Origin: Paraburkholderia flagellata
Lineage (GTDB): Bacteria; Pseudomonadota; Gammaproteobacteria; Burkholderiales; Burkholderiaceae
NCBI RefSeq assembly: GCF_021390645.1
Contig: NZ_JAJEJT010000002.1
Span: 1,426,001-1,490,000, forward strand
Reading direction: 5' to 3'
DNA length: 64,000 bases
Shown one piece after another: positions 29,683 to 40,393 of this stretch (position 1 is the first letter of the stretch; each line of letters begins with the position of its first letter). The notes beneath the pieces are model-generated. The model was not told where the DNA came from. It did not search any database and saw nothing but the letters and a program-made list of their open reading frames with translations. Both the position numbers and the translations under genes were made by a program.

Positions 29683-31203
29683 ATGACGGATACGGGTTCC
29701 GCTACGGCATCGGCAAAAGCGTCCCAGACGCGTGCCGAAACGCGCAGTGCATTGCAGGTATGCCCTGTGGTGCTTGCGGGCGGCGCGGGCTCGCGGTTGT
29801 GGCCACTGTCGCGCGAGCAATATCCAAAGCAGATGATCAACCTCGTAGGCGAGCAGTCGCTGCTTGCCAACACCGCGGGCCGCCTCGATGCGCTCGCCGA
29901 GCGCGTAACGCTCGCAGAGGAATTGCTGATCGTCTGCAATGAAGAACATCGATTCACCACCGCCGACCAGGTTCGCGCGGCGGGCAAGCATGCGCGCCTG
30001 ATTCTCGAGCCCGTGGGCCGCGATACGGCGCCCGCGCTCACGGTCGCCGCCATGTCCGTGGTTACCTCGCATGAGGACGGCATTCTCGTGGTGATGCCGG
30101 CCGACCATGCGCTCGCCGACCTCGAAGCGTTCCAGAACGCGGTGGCCGAAGGCGTGCGTCATGCGGCGAACGGCCAGATCGTGACGATGGGCATCGTCCC
30201 CACGCATCCCGAAGTGGGCTATGGCTACATTCACGTGGGCGAGCCGCTCGCGAATGCCGAGCCGGGCGGCGCGCGGCGTCTGAACGGTTTCGTCGAAAAG
30301 CCCTATTTCGAGCTGGCGCAGCAATACGTCGCTTCGCAGCGCTACTGGTGGAACAGCGGCATTTTCATCGTGCGTGCATCGACCTGGCTCAAGGCGATTC
30401 GCCATTTCCATCCGGCCATCTACACCGCATGCGCGGAATCGATCGAGCACGGCAAGGCAGACGGCGACTTCTTCCGCGTGGATAGCGAAGCGTTCGCACG
30501 TTCGCCTTCGAACTCGATCGACTACGCCGTGATGGAACCGCTCGCCGGCGACCCGACGGTCGCAAGCGGCGTGGTCGTGCCGCTCACGGCCGGCTGGACC
30601 GACCTCGGTTCATGGGACACCGTCTGGCAAGTTTCGCCGAAGGACGACGAAGGCAACGTCGCGCACGGTCGCGTGATGTTCGAAGGCGCGACCGACACCT
30701 TCGCGCATTCGGACGGAAGGCTCGTGGCCTGCCTCGGCACCAGGGACCTCGTGGTCGTGGAGACCCCCGACGCCCTGCTCGTCGCCGACCGCTCGCGCGC
30801 CCAGGACGTCAAGAAGATCGTGCAACGCCTGAAACAGGATCGCCGCACGGAAGCCGTGGCGCACCGCCTCGTGCATCGTCCGTGGGGGCACTACGACAGC
30901 GTGGACAGCGGCGAGCGCTTCCAGGTCAAGCGGATCGTGGTCGAGCCGGGCGCACGCCTCTCGCTGCAGATGCATCACCATCGCGCCGAGCATTGGGTCG
31001 TCGTACGCGGCACGGCGCTCGTCACGCGCGGGGAAGAACGCTTCATCGTTTCGGAAAACGAGTCAGCGTATATCCCGCTTGGCGTGTCGCATCGACTGGA
31101 AAATCCGGGCAAGATGCCGCTCGAGATCATCGAGGTGCAGTCGGGCTCGTATCTCGGTGAGGACGATATCGTGCGTCTCGACGATCAGTACGGCAGGCAG
31201 TGA
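29683..31203 (+). CDS. bceA: Bifunctional phosphomannose isomerase / mannose-1-phosphate guanylyltransferase, BceA
   Basis: The 506-residue type II enzyme has an N-terminal guanylyltransferase domain with VVLAGGAGSRLWPLSREQYP and FVEKPYFE. Its C-terminal isomerase cupin domain has VKRIVVEPGARLSLQMHHHR and AEHWVVVRGTALVTRGEE. It makes mannose-6-phosphate and then GDP-mannose, supplying both mannose and, through BceN and BceM, D-rhamnose. ATG at 29683 has AGGAGA 7 bases upstream; the longer open frame upstream lies in the AT-rich promoter region and is not coding-like. It is divergent from bceB. Confidence 0.96.
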   Translation: MTDTGSATASAKASQTRAETRSALQVCPVVLAGGAGSRLWPLSREQYPKQMINLVGEQSLLANTAGRLDALAERVTLAEELLIVCNEEHRFTTADQVRAAGKHARLILEPVGRDTAPALTVAAMSVVTSHEDGILVVMPADHALADLEAFQNAVAEGVRHAANGQIVTMGIVPTHPEVGYGYIHVGEPLANAEPGGARRLNGFVEKPYFELAQQYVASQRYWWNSGIFIVRASTWLKAIRHFHPAIYTACAESIEHGKADGDFFRVDSEAFARSPSNSIDYAVMEPLAGDPTVASGVVVPLTAGWTDLGSWDTVWQVSPKDDEGNVAHGRVMFEGATDTFAHSDGRLVACLGTRDLVVVETPDALLVADRSRAQDVKKIVQRLKQDRRTEAVAHRLVHRPWGHYDSVDSGERFQVKRIVVEPGARLSLQMHHHRAEHWVVVRGTALVTRGEERFIVSENESAYIPLGVSHRLENPGKMPLEIIEVQSGSYLGEDDIVRLDDQYGRQ

Positions 31204-31262
31204 GGAAAGCAGTAGAGGCAATGCAGGAAGGCTGCGCGCATCGCGCGCGCGGCCTTGCAAGA

Positions 31263-32492
31263 TCAGCGCGTGAGCGTGCGGTAGCGCGTTCCGCTGGTGC
31301 CGGCAGTGCGGCGTTCGGCAGTGCCGGACGACGCCGTACTGGCTTCGCGAGCCTCGCTGCCCGGCAGCAGTGCGCCCGCGGCGGTATAGCGCTGTACCGG
31401 CGGTTGCAGCGGTGTGCGCCGCACGTTGCCCGGCACGGCCGGAGGCAACGCGCGTGCGGCGGCGGCATTCGACGGGTCGCCACGCGTCACGCTCGCGCTC
31501 TGGGCGCACGCGTGCGGTGCGGCGCCCGGCAACGTGGTTTGCGAACCGCTTTGCGCCGCGCCCTTCAACGCGGAATGTTTGGCGAGATGCGAGCCCGGCC
31601 ACGAAACGCCGGACTCAGCCGAGCCTTCGCGATCGAGCCATTCACGCGCCCAGTCGAAGGCGAAATTCCGCGCGGATTCGCGATCCTGGAACGGCGGCCC
31701 GATCAGACCCGAGCGCTCGATGCGCTTGCCATCCTTGAGAATTTCCACGGCCCCGCGGAACATGCGGTTGCGCACGGGCTGCACGGTCAGGCTCATCGTA
31801 TAGCCGCGCCATTCCGCGACCTGCACCACGCCGCCCGCCGGGTGCGCGCCGCGATGCGACGCGTCGCGCGGCATCGCGCGAGTCGCAACAGGCTTGCTCA
31901 CGCGGGAAGGCGAGAACGATCCGAACGGCGTTTCGTTTTGCGAACGCGTCGCACTCGCAACGGTCGTTGCCTTCGTTGCGGCCGATACGACCGGCGCGTC
32001 GATCGAAGCGGGCAATGCCGGTTCGCCGCCGGCGAGTTGACGCATCATGCTTTCCATGGGATCGGCAAGCGGCGCGTCGGCGAGTGCGGCGGGCGCCTGC
32101 CAGGCTTCGGGGCTCTTCCAGAACACGGCCGGCTGGCCGTCGTCCTCGGCGACTTCCTCGACTGCGACTGCAACGGGTTGCGTATCGGCCTGCGCGGGCT
32201 GAGGCACATAAACGAACTTGCGGCCGCGCTGCGAGAGCAACTCGACCAGTTCGATCAGCGTGCCGCTGCCGTGCCATTCCTCGAAACGGCGGCGGCAAGT
32301 GGGCCCGGACGGATAACGCGCGGGCAGGCGCGACCAGGACTCACCGGTGGTGAGAATCCAGAGGACGGCATTGGCCACGACGCGCGGCTCGGCGCGAGGG
32401 CGGCCGCGCCGGTTGAGTCTAATAGGAGGTTCATCTGACACGAGCGAGGACACCTGCGTCCACTCGTCGTCGCTCAGTTCTTCGAAATTCAT
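31263..32492 (-). CDS. Protein with an IS5-type transposase N-terminal domain (DUF4096-like) joined to a Burkholderia-type C-terminal domain
   Basis: The 409-residue protein begins MNFEELSDDEWTQVSSLVSD and continues with GRPRAEPRVVANAVLWILTT, GESWSRLPARY and CRRRFEEWHGSGTL. This is the helix-turn-helix N-terminus of IS5/IS402-type transposases. No DDE catalytic domain follows. Instead come a long low-complexity Ala/Pro/Ser-rich stretch (about residues 100-230) and a compact segment, YTMSLTVQPVRNRMFRGAVE to FAFDWAREWLDRE (about residues 240-300), then another disordered tail. GGAG lies 8 bases upstream of ATG 32492. It converges on bceA. The likely reading is a domesticated DNA-binding domain acting as a regulator; the function is not known. 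Confidence 0.8.
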   Translation of the reverse strand: MNFEELSDDEWTQVSSLVSDEPPIRLNRRGRPRAEPRVVANAVLWILTTGESWSRLPARYPSGPTCRRRFEEWHGSGTLIELVELLSQRGRKFVYVPQPAQADTQPVAVAVEEVAEDDGQPAVFWKSPEAWQAPAALADAPLADPMESMMRQLAGGEPALPASIDAPVVSAATKATTVASATRSQNETPFGSFSPSRVSKPVATRAMPRDASHRGAHPAGGVVQVAEWRGYTMSLTVQPVRNRMFRGAVEILKDGKRIERSGLIGPPFQDRESARNFAFDWAREWLDREGSAESGVSWPGSHLAKHSALKGAAQSGSQTTLPGAAPHACAQSASVTRGDPSNAAAARALPPAVPGNVRRTPLQPPVQRYTAAGALLPGSEAREASTASSGTAERRTAGTSGTRYRTLTR

Positions 32493-33150
32493 GCTGTTCT
32501 CCACGCAGCCGGACCGGGGCTGCAGTGACGGAGCATTGGCTAGCGGGTCTTGTTGCCCGCGTTGGCTAGCTCGGTTGCACCATATGCTTGGATGACGTGT
32601 TCATTTGCGTCGCGACGCGCACTCTGGCAGTGCGTTCTTTCACTGTATTGACGCAATACACGTGGTCTCACTCGTGCAAGGGAGAATTTGTGCAGGAAGC
32701 ATACCACCTGAAACCAGCCGATGAGGAGGGCCGTAATAAGTGTTACGGTTAGAAACAATCTCCATCTTGAATCGTCGGGAATACTGCCAGAAAAGGCCTG
32801 TAAACGTGGTGTTTTACAGCGTCGATACAGTTGTAACAGGTTCATTCGTTGCGTAGTCGGCGCGTGGTCCGCGTCCTGCACGACTCCGAATGCATGCATA
32901 CCACTTGAGACATCCCCGCCTCGGCAGACTTCGGCTTCGCTCCCGCAGCGTTATCGTTGTGCCCGCAACAAATGACATGCCGATGAAATCATTAGATGCA
33001 TCATGAAACGGTCACGGTGAGACTCAGCGATCGTGCATTGCACAGGTTGCACCATCGCTAACCGAACGCTCGTGCGGCGTCACGTAGCGAAGCCGCGCAA
33101 ACGAATCCGTCTATAGTAAGGGCGCACTGAACCACTACGGAGATTCGTGT
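32493..33150. other. AT-richer gap between the transposase-domain gene and the DUF2501 gene
   Basis: Apart from the uncertain membrane ORF at 32540-32845, nothing coding is seen in this 658-base stretch. Its base composition is closer to 50 % GC, unlike the flanking genes. It contains the promoter of the DUF2501 gene; no sure promoter or repeat was identified. Confidence 0.5.
32540..32845 (-). CDS. Possible small membrane protein, 101 residues, uncertain
   Basis: From ATG 32845 the frame reads MNLLQLYRRCKTPRLQAFSG, then one strong hydrophobic segment LFLTVTLITALLIGWFQVVC (about residues 31-50) and a basic, Arg-rich tail. Positive charges flank the helix as in real membrane proteins. However, no ribosome-binding site is visible, and the region has low GC without the third-position bias of its neighbours. 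It may be a horizontally acquired small gene or a chance frame. Confidence 0.3.
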   Translation of the reverse strand: MNLLQLYRRCKTPRLQAFSGSIPDDSRWRLFLTVTLITALLIGWFQVVCFLHKFSLARVRPRVLRQYSERTHCQSARRDANEHVIQAYGATELANAGNKTR

Positions 33151-33618
33151 ATGCAAACCTCTGTCCCGCGCATCGCCACGGCGTTGATGGCCACCCTGAC
33201 TCTGGCGCTGCTCGCCCCCTGGGGCGCCGCACAGGCGCAACTTGGCAACCTGCTCAACCAGGGCGGCAGCAACAGCGGTTCGGCGCAGGGCGCGCTCAGC
33301 AATCTGGGCGGCCTCGGCAACTCGCTTTCCGCGTCCTCGCTCACGTCGAACAGTCTCGGCAATGTCACTGGCGTGCTGCAGTACTGCATCAAGAATAATT
33401 TCTTGAACGCCAACGCCGCGAGTAACGTAAAGGACTCGCTGCTCAGCAAGCTGCCCGGCGGCGCGAACACCACCGACAGCGGCTATACGCAGGGCACGAG
33501 CGGCATCCTCACGGCCGGCAATGGGCAGAAGCTCGACCTCACGGGCAGCGGCCTCAAGGAAGAAGCCACGAAGCAGATCTGCGACAAGATCCTGAGCCAG
33601 GCGAAATCGATGCTGTAA
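33151..33618 (+). CDS. DUF2501 (YjjA-like) secreted protein
   Basis: The 155-residue protein has a Sec signal peptide (MQTSVPRIATALMATLTLAL, cleavage after AAQAQ near residue 30). A Gly/Ser/Asn/Leu-rich stretch with repeated LGNLLNQG-like units follows. The conserved part contains VLQYCIKNNFLNANAASNVK and ends KQICDKILSQAKSML; the two cysteines could form a disulfide. It matches the periplasmic DUF2501 family represented by E. coli YjjA, whose role is not established. GGAG lies about 8 bases before the ATG. A perfect 18-base palindrome follows the stop. Confidence 0.85.
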   Translation: MQTSVPRIATALMATLTLALLAPWGAAQAQLGNLLNQGGSNSGSAQGALSNLGGLGNSLSASSLTSNSLGNVTGVLQYCIKNNFLNANAASNVKDSLLSKLPGGANTTDSGYTQGTSGILTAGNGQKLDLTGSGLKEEATKQICDKILSQAKSML

Positions 33619-33624
33619 GGGCTC

Positions 33625-33642
33625 CGATCGGGGCCCCGATCG
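33625..33642. repeat. Perfect 18-base palindrome after the DUF2501 gene
   Basis: CGATCGGGGCCCCGATCG is perfectly self-complementary and starts 7 bases after the stop codon. It has no loop bases and no T-run, so it is not a standard terminator; it may be a protein-binding site or a decayed terminator. Confidence 0.5.
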
Positions 33643-33765
33643 CGCATGCGGATGTGTGCGGGCGCACGTCCCGCGCAATTTATGCGCCGTAAGCTTTGAA
33701 CACGAACGAAGTCCCAGTGTCGAATGGAGTCAACCGGTCTTCTCTCGGCATTGCTGCTCGTAGCC

Positions 33766-34251
33766 ATGACCAAGCGCCAAACACCCGTGATATTCGCGTT
33801 CCCAGCCACTATGCGGCGGGCCGCGCTAAGCGGCCTTGCCGCTTTTGCCGCCCTGCTGGCGCCGCTGGTCGCGCACGCGCAATCCAGTACGCGGGACCAG
33901 CAGTTCGACTGCACGTCCGATCCCCACACGTTCATTTCGTCGCTGATCGACGATAAATCCATTGAGCCGGAGCCGAGCCGCGTCGAAGCGAATTCGGTCA
34001 ACGCGTTCAGCCCCGTGCGCGGCACCCGTCTGAGCGCGTTCGGCTTTCCCATTTACGTAGTACTCGGCTACGACCGCGACGACGCGCTCTTCAAGCGAGG
34101 CGCGGGCAAGGAGATCGCCTCGCCGCTTTACGGCGTCGTCGTGTCCGCGCCCGCGGAGAAGGTGCGCTCGCGCGTGCGGGAAGCCAACAGCGACGCCACA
34201 GTGCAATCGGTCGTGCCGCTGTTGCTCACGGCCATCGTGTGCGGCGGGTGA
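33766..34251 (+). CDS. Hypothetical exported protein, not recognised
   Basis: The 161-residue product (if started at 33766) contains a clear signal sequence, MRRAALSGLAAFAALLAPLV with AHAQ cleavage. A small mature domain follows with FDCTSDPHTFISSLIDDKSI, a hydrophobic middle (FGFPIYVVLGYDRDDALF) and a C-terminal VVPLLLTAIVCGG. Two cysteines flank the mature domain. ATGs at 33724 and 33811 are alternative starts; none has a strong ribosome-binding site, and the one at 33811 would give the most typical signal peptide. It converges with the DUF4337 gene with 4 bases between stop codons. Function is unknown. Confidence 0.7.
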   Translation: MTKRQTPVIFAFPATMRRAALSGLAAFAALLAPLVAHAQSSTRDQQFDCTSDPHTFISSLIDDKSIEPEPSRVEANSVNAFSPVRGTRLSAFGFPIYVVLGYDRDDALFKRGAGKEIASPLYGVVVSAPAEKVRSRVREANSDATVQSVVPLLLTAIVCGG

Positions 34252-34255
34252 GCAC

Positions 34256-34858
34256 TCAGCCGCCGAAGAACGCCAATGCGCCCAGGCCCACGCCAACGAT
34301 GGCCACGCCCACCGACGTATTGAGCAGCCAGCGGCGCCGCGTAAGCAGCGTAATTGCCGTGAGCGCGATCGAGATCTGAATGAGCGTCGTGGCCTGCGCC
34401 CAGCGATGATGGCCGTGCAGCACCTGTTCGCTTAGGGCATCGTCCTGCTCGACGATCTTTTCGAGCGCCTCCGCCTTCGCGCGGATCGGCTCCTTCTGCT
34501 GGCGATAGCGGTCGGCGTCGGCGGCAAAGCGCTTTTGCGCAGCCTCCGAATTCGGCGCGAGCGCGGAGAGTTGCGCACCCAGTTCCGCCAGATTCTCCTT
34601 CTCGCCTTTCGCCTGATAGTAAGCCCATTGATTCGCGGCTTCGGTCTTGCGAATCGCCGCTTCGTTCTTGTAGTAGAGCGCCAGGTTCTCGCTGTTGCCG
34701 CTCTGGTAGGCAAAGATCGCTCCAATAGAAGCGAGGATCGCCGTCATCACCGCCATGCGCCCCGGAAACGCATCGCCCTCGCCGTGCCCGCCATGGCCCG
34801 CCGCGGCGTGTTCGACCGCGTGGTCATGCGGCCCATGCACTTCGTACTCTTCAGACAT
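34256..34858 (-). CDS. DUF4337 membrane protein
   Basis: The 200-residue protein has a His-rich N-terminus (HGPHDHAVEHAAAGHGGHGE), a membrane segment around residues 36-52 (MAVMTAILASIGAIFAYQSG), a long charged helical stretch suited to a coiled coil (about 60-140), and two C-terminal membrane segments. This layout and NEAAIRKTEAANQWAYYQAK match the DUF4337 family of inner-membrane proteins. The function is unknown. The His-rich start could bind metal, but that is a guess. Confidence 0.88.
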   Translation of the reverse strand: MSEEYEVHGPHDHAVEHAAAGHGGHGEGDAFPGRMAVMTAILASIGAIFAYQSGNSENLALYYKNEAAIRKTEAANQWAYYQAKGEKENLAELGAQLSALAPNSEAAQKRFAADADRYRQQKEPIRAKAEALEKIVEQDDALSEQVLHGHHRWAQATTLIQISIALTAITLLTRRRWLLNTSVGVAIVGVGLGALAFFGG

Positions 34859-35268
34859 CCAAAGACTCTCCGCTTGATCTGACTTTCACTGATTCGCTGT
34901 CCTGCCGCCATTCGCTCTCGCCGCTCTCGCGACGACGCGCGCCGCCTTTTCCCCGTGCGGCGCATCCGATATGGGACGCTCAATTATCGTGTGCGCGGCG
35001 CGCTTGTCCAGTACCCGGAATGCATTGGATGTAACGAAACCCGAAATGTCTTCTGACGAAAGCAAATCGTAGGTTTTATCGTCTATTCATTCAAAACAGG
35101 TACCCCGGGATGTTGCAGCGCGTCCCCTCCCGCCTGCTGTTTGTAAATGTGGATTTGTGCCCTGAGCGCCGCCGGCGTCGTTGCAGTGCCACATGGCCCT
35201 AAATGCGACACACGCAAGGCATGCCCTGAGGCCTACTGCCGCTCACAAATTCCAGCCTGGAGACCGTC
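34859..35268. other. Divergent intergenic region between the DUF4337 and LuxR-type genes
   Basis: This 410-base stretch contains no credible gene. It should hold the promoters of both flanking genes; no confident promoter or operator could be picked out. Confidence 0.5.
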
Positions 35269-36480
35269 ATGGGGCCCACACCGGCCGCGCACGCTGCGGC
35301 TATCGATACTGCTGCACCCAGCGCTCGCGTGAGGCACTCCGGGCCGGATGAAACGGGCAGCCTGATCGACGCGATCTACGACGCAGGGTTCGACGCGCAG
35401 CGCTGGCCGGATGTCTGCGCGCGCATTGCGCGGCGCATCGGCGCGCAGCACGTCAATCTCACCATGCTGCCGCCCGAAAGCACGTTCTCGCTCGCCGAGT
35501 GGGACGGCATCGACGCTTCGTTTGCCCATTCGTATGCGCAGCACTACGGCCGCTTCGATCCGCTCGTACCACAGGTGCGCCGCTGGGCCGCCGGCACGCT
35601 CGTCACCGACACGATGATCCACCCGCAGGGCAGTTTCGAACGCAGCGCCTTCGTGCAGGAATGGGTGCGCCCGCAGCGCTTCTACACGGTGGCCTTCGCG
35701 AACGTGCTGCGCGAAGGCGACATGGCCGCCGTGCTCGGCGCGCTGCGCCACGAAACGCGCTTCTATAGCGAAGACGAGCTGGATGCATTGCGCGACCTGC
35801 TGCCGCATTTGCGCAATGCATTGCGCGTGCAGCGGCACACTGCGCGCACCCTCGCCTCGCATGACAAAAGTGGCCATGCCCCCGCGGACGCACTTGACGC
35901 GCTCGCGCACGGCGTCCTGATCGTCGACGCCGACGCGCACATCGTGTTCGCGAATCGCGCCGCCACGGCGCAGCTCGCACGCGCAAACGGGCTGCGCACC
36001 GAACACGCCGCGCTCAGCGCCGCCACGGCCGCCGCCACGCAGCAGTTGCGTGCGCTGATCGCGCGGGCGGCCGGACGCGACGTACGCGGGCGCACGGGCG
36101 GCGCGATGCTGATCGCCCGCCAGCCGCCCGACGAGCCGCTCCAGGCGCTCATCTCGCCGCTAGGCGCACACCGTCACGTCGATTACTTCGCGCAAGCCGC
36201 GCGCGCCGGCACCGCTATGCTGATCGTGATCGATCCGCAGTCGTCGCGGCGCGGCGTGGAAACGCGTCTTGTCGCGCTGTTCGGCCTCACGCCTGCGGAA
36301 GCGCGCGTGGCCTGCGAAGTCGGCAAGGGCCTCAATCCGAAAGACGCGGCCGAGGCGTTGCAGGTCCTGCCCTCGACCGTGCGCACGCATCTGCATCACG
36401 TGTTCGCGAAAACGGCCACGCGCCGCCAGGCGGAGCTCATGCGGTTGATCGCGCAGCTTGCGATTGCACGCGGCGATTGA
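35269..36480 (+). CDS. LuxR-type transcriptional regulator with PAS-like sensor region
   Basis: The 403-residue protein has a variable N-terminal half and a middle section DALDALAHGVLIVDADAHIV, FANRAATAQLARANG that resembles a PAS core. It ends in a LuxR/GerE helix-turn-helix: LTPAEARVACEVGKGLNPKD, AAEALQVLPSTVRTHLHHVF. GGAG lies 8 bases upstream of the ATG. No receiver domain or autoinducer-binding motif is evident. It converges with the liv operon, so the target cannot be inferred from location. Confidence 0.9.
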   Translation: MGPTPAAHAAAIDTAAPSARVRHSGPDETGSLIDAIYDAGFDAQRWPDVCARIARRIGAQHVNLTMLPPESTFSLAEWDGIDASFAHSYAQHYGRFDPLVPQVRRWAAGTLVTDTMIHPQGSFERSAFVQEWVRPQRFYTVAFANVLREGDMAAVLGALRHETRFYSEDELDALRDLLPHLRNALRVQRHTARTLASHDKSGHAPADALDALAHGVLIVDADAHIVFANRAATAQLARANGLRTEHAALSAATAAATQQLRALIARAAGRDVRGRTGGAMLIARQPPDEPLQALISPLGAHRHVDYFAQAARAGTAMLIVIDPQSSRRGVETRLVALFGLTPAEARVACEVGKGLNPKDAAEALQVLPSTVRTHLHHVFAKTATRRQAELMRLIAQLAIARGD

Positions 36481-36507
36481 TTCATCATTCGGGTGCAAAA
36501 AAGGAAA

Positions 36508-36552
36508 CGGCCCGCGCAACACACGTTCGATGAACGCGGATTGCGCGGGCCG
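36508..36552 (-). terminator. Rho-independent terminator of the livHMGF operon
   Basis: A perfect 12-bp stem CGGCCCGCGCAA / TTGCGCGGGCCG spans 36508-36552. On the minus strand it is followed by TTTCCTTTTTT. It lies 24 bases past the livF stop. Confidence 0.85.
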
Positions 36553-36575
36553 CAGCGCGGCACGACGTCAGACGA

Positions 36576-37276
<701 letters not shown>

Positions 37277-37277
<1 letters not shown>

Positions 37278-38047
37278 CAGTCCTCTCCGAGATAGGCCTT
37301 GATCACGCGCGGGTCGTTGCGCACTTCGCCGGGCTTGCCGATCATGATCGGCTTGCCGTGCTCCATCACCAGAATGCGGTCGGACACGCCCATCACGAGG
37401 CTCATGTCGTGTTCGATCAGGAGTACGGATATTCCGAACTCGTTACGCAGGCCGTCCACCATCTGCTGCAACTCGACCTTCTCCTGCGGATTCAAACCTG
37501 CCGCGGGTTCGTCGAGCATCAACAGACGCGGGTCGGTGATCATGCAGCGCGCGATTTCGAGCCGGCGCTGATGGCCGTACGAAAGCGTGCCCGCCTCGCG
37601 GTTCGCCACTTGCTTCAGGCCCACGCGTTCGAGCCAGTACGCGGCGCGCTCGAGCGCGGCACGCTCAGCCCGGCGATATGCAGGCGTCGCAAACAGGCCG
37701 CTCAGCATGTTGCGGTTCACCTTCAGGTGCTGCGCGACCATGAGGTTTTCGAGCACCGTCAACTGCTTGAATAGGCGAATGTTCTGGAACGTGCGCACGA
37801 GGCCGCGGCGCGCGACCTGGTGGCTCGGCTGACCGGTGATGGCGTGGCCTTCCAGCACGATGTCGCCTGCGGTGGGCTTGTAGAAGCCGCCGACGCAGTT
37901 GAACACCGTGGTCTTGCCCGCGCCGTTCGGCCCGATGATCGCGAACACTTCATTCGGACGCACGTCGAAGTCGATGCCGTCCACAGCCAGCAAACCGCCG
38001 AAGCGCATCTGCAGGCCGGCTACTTTCAACAACGCTTGTGCGCTCAT
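37277..38047 (-). CDS. livG: Branched-chain amino acid ABC transporter ATP-binding protein LivG
   Basis: The 256-residue ATPase has Walker [19 protein letters not shown], signature [16 protein letters not shown] and Walker [15 protein letters not shown], followed by the C-terminal extension typical of LivG ([20 protein letters not shown]). The start at 38047 overlaps the livM stop (ATGA). It pairs with LivF as the nucleotide-binding heterodimer of the importer. Confidence 0.95.
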
Positions 38048-39315
38048 TGCGGCAACTCCACGTGCGGACGGCTCGCGGGCAACAGGCCCTGCGGACGCCA
38101 CATCATCATCAGCACCATCACCAGACCGAAGATCAGCATGCGGTACTCGGCAAAGCCGCGCGCCACTTCGGGCAGCGCGGTCAGCAGGATCGCGGCGAGC
38201 ACCACGCCCAGTTGCGAACCCATGCCGCCCAGCACCACCACGGCGAGAATGAGCGCCGACTCGATGAACGTGAACGACTCGGGCGTGACGAGCCCCTGGC
38301 GTGCCGCGAAGAACGCGCCCGCGAGACCCGCGAACGAAGCGCCCAGCGTGAACGCCGAGAGCTTGATGCGCGTGGGATTCAGACCTAGCGAGCGGCATGC
38401 GATCTCGTCTTCGCGCAGCGCTTCCCAGGCGCGGCCCATCGGCATGCGCAGCAGGCGGCTCGTGACGAACAGCGTGAACGCCACCAGCACGAGTCCGAGC
38501 AGGTACAGGAAGATCACCATGTGCTCGCCGCTGTACTCGATGCCGACCAGCTCGTTGAACGTCTTCGCGCCTTCCACGCTCGCGTGGCGGGCCATTTCGA
38601 AGCCGAACACGGTGGGCTTGGGAATGCTGGAGATGCCGTCCGGGCCGCCCGTGATGCTCGTGAGGTTATTGAGCAACAGGCGGATGATCTCGCCGAAGCC
38701 GAGCGTGACGATGGCGAGATAGTCGCCGCGCAGGCGCAGCACCGGGAAGCCGAGCACGAAACCGAACGTGGCCGCAGCGAGCGCCGCGAGTGGCAGGCAT
38801 TCCCAGAACGTAAAGCCGAAATACTGGTTGAGCAGTGCGTACGTATAGCCGCCCACCGCGTAGAAGCCCACGTAGCCCAGATCGAGCAGACCCGCGAAGC
38901 CCACCACGATATTCAGGCCCAGGCCGAGAATCACGTAGATGAGCGCGAGCGTCGCCACGTCGATCGCGCCACGCGAACCCATGAACGGAAACACCGCGCC
39001 GAACGCGAGCAGCACCCAGATCGCCACGCGCTGCTGGCGTGCGCCGAGCGCCGGCGCCTTGGGCAACCGCACGCCACTCGTTGCGCGCACAAACATCGGT
39101 TTGACGAGCTGGAACACGAACACCACGGCGGCCGCGATCCACACGGGGCGCCAGTGCTGCTGCAGCACGACCTGATAGCCATCCAGTGTGAGTTGCAGGC
39201 CGAGGATGGGCGCAGTGAGGATGATGGTCGCAACGGCGGCGGCAAGCGCCCCCTTCACCGTTTGCGACGACGTGGCGCCCTGTGCGGATACCGGTACCGA
39301 AACAGTCTGACTCAT
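38044..39315 (-). CDS. livM: Branched-chain amino acid ABC transporter permease LivM
   Basis: The 423-residue permease has about ten membrane segments. The LivM core [20 protein letters not shown] is near residue 150, and the coupling segment [20 protein letters not shown] near residue 325. It is longer than LivH because of extra N-terminal helices, as in many LivM proteins. GAGGT precedes the ATG at 39315; the open frame continues upstream inside livH without conservation. It lies 7 bases after livH. Confidence 0.95.
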   Translation of the reverse strand: MSQTVSVPVSAQGATSSQTVKGALAAAVATIILTAPILGLQLTLDGYQVVLQQHWRPVWIAAAVVFVFQLVKPMFVRATSGVRLPKAPALGARQQRVAIWVLLAFGAVFPFMGSRGAIDVATLALIYVILGLGLNIVVGFAGLLDLGYVGFYAVGGYTYALLNQYFGFTFWECLPLAALAAATFGFVLGFPVLRLRGDYLAIVTLGFGEIIRLLLNNLTSITGGPDGISSIPKPTVFGFEMARHASVEGAKTFNELVGIEYSGEHMVIFLYLLGLVLVAFTLFVTSRLLRMPMGRAWEALREDEIACRSLGLNPTRIKLSAFTLGASFAGLAGAFFAARQGLVTPESFTFIESALILAVVVLGGMGSQLGVVLAAILLTALPEVARGFAEYRMLIFGLVMVLMMMWRPQGLLPASRPHVELPQ

Positions 39316-39322
39316 TTCGACC

Positions 39323-40249
<927 letters not shown>

Positions 40250-40343
40250 GCGTAAGCCCCGCGGCCGTGAAGCCGATGAGAGACCCTTAGAGAGACCTTT
40301 GAGACCGATCCTGTTGCTTTGGTTGTGCGCGCAACTTCCATAA

Positions 40344-40374
40344 AAACGCCCCGCCACGAGGAGGCGGGGCGTTT
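40344..40374 (-). terminator. Terminator/attenuator between livK and livH
   Basis: AAACGCCCCGCC and GGCGGGGCGTTT form a 12-bp stem with a 7-base loop. On the minus strand the stem is followed by a run GTTTTTATGG. It lies 20 bases after the livK stop and upstream of livH, so partial termination would give more binding protein than permease. Confidence 0.85.
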
Positions 40375-40393
40375 GCGGCGTGCAGCGCCGGGA

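Noticed and set aside
31263..32492. Active insertion sequence
   Set aside because: No DDE domain, no terminal inverted repeats and no target duplication were found; only the N-terminal domain resembles a transposase.
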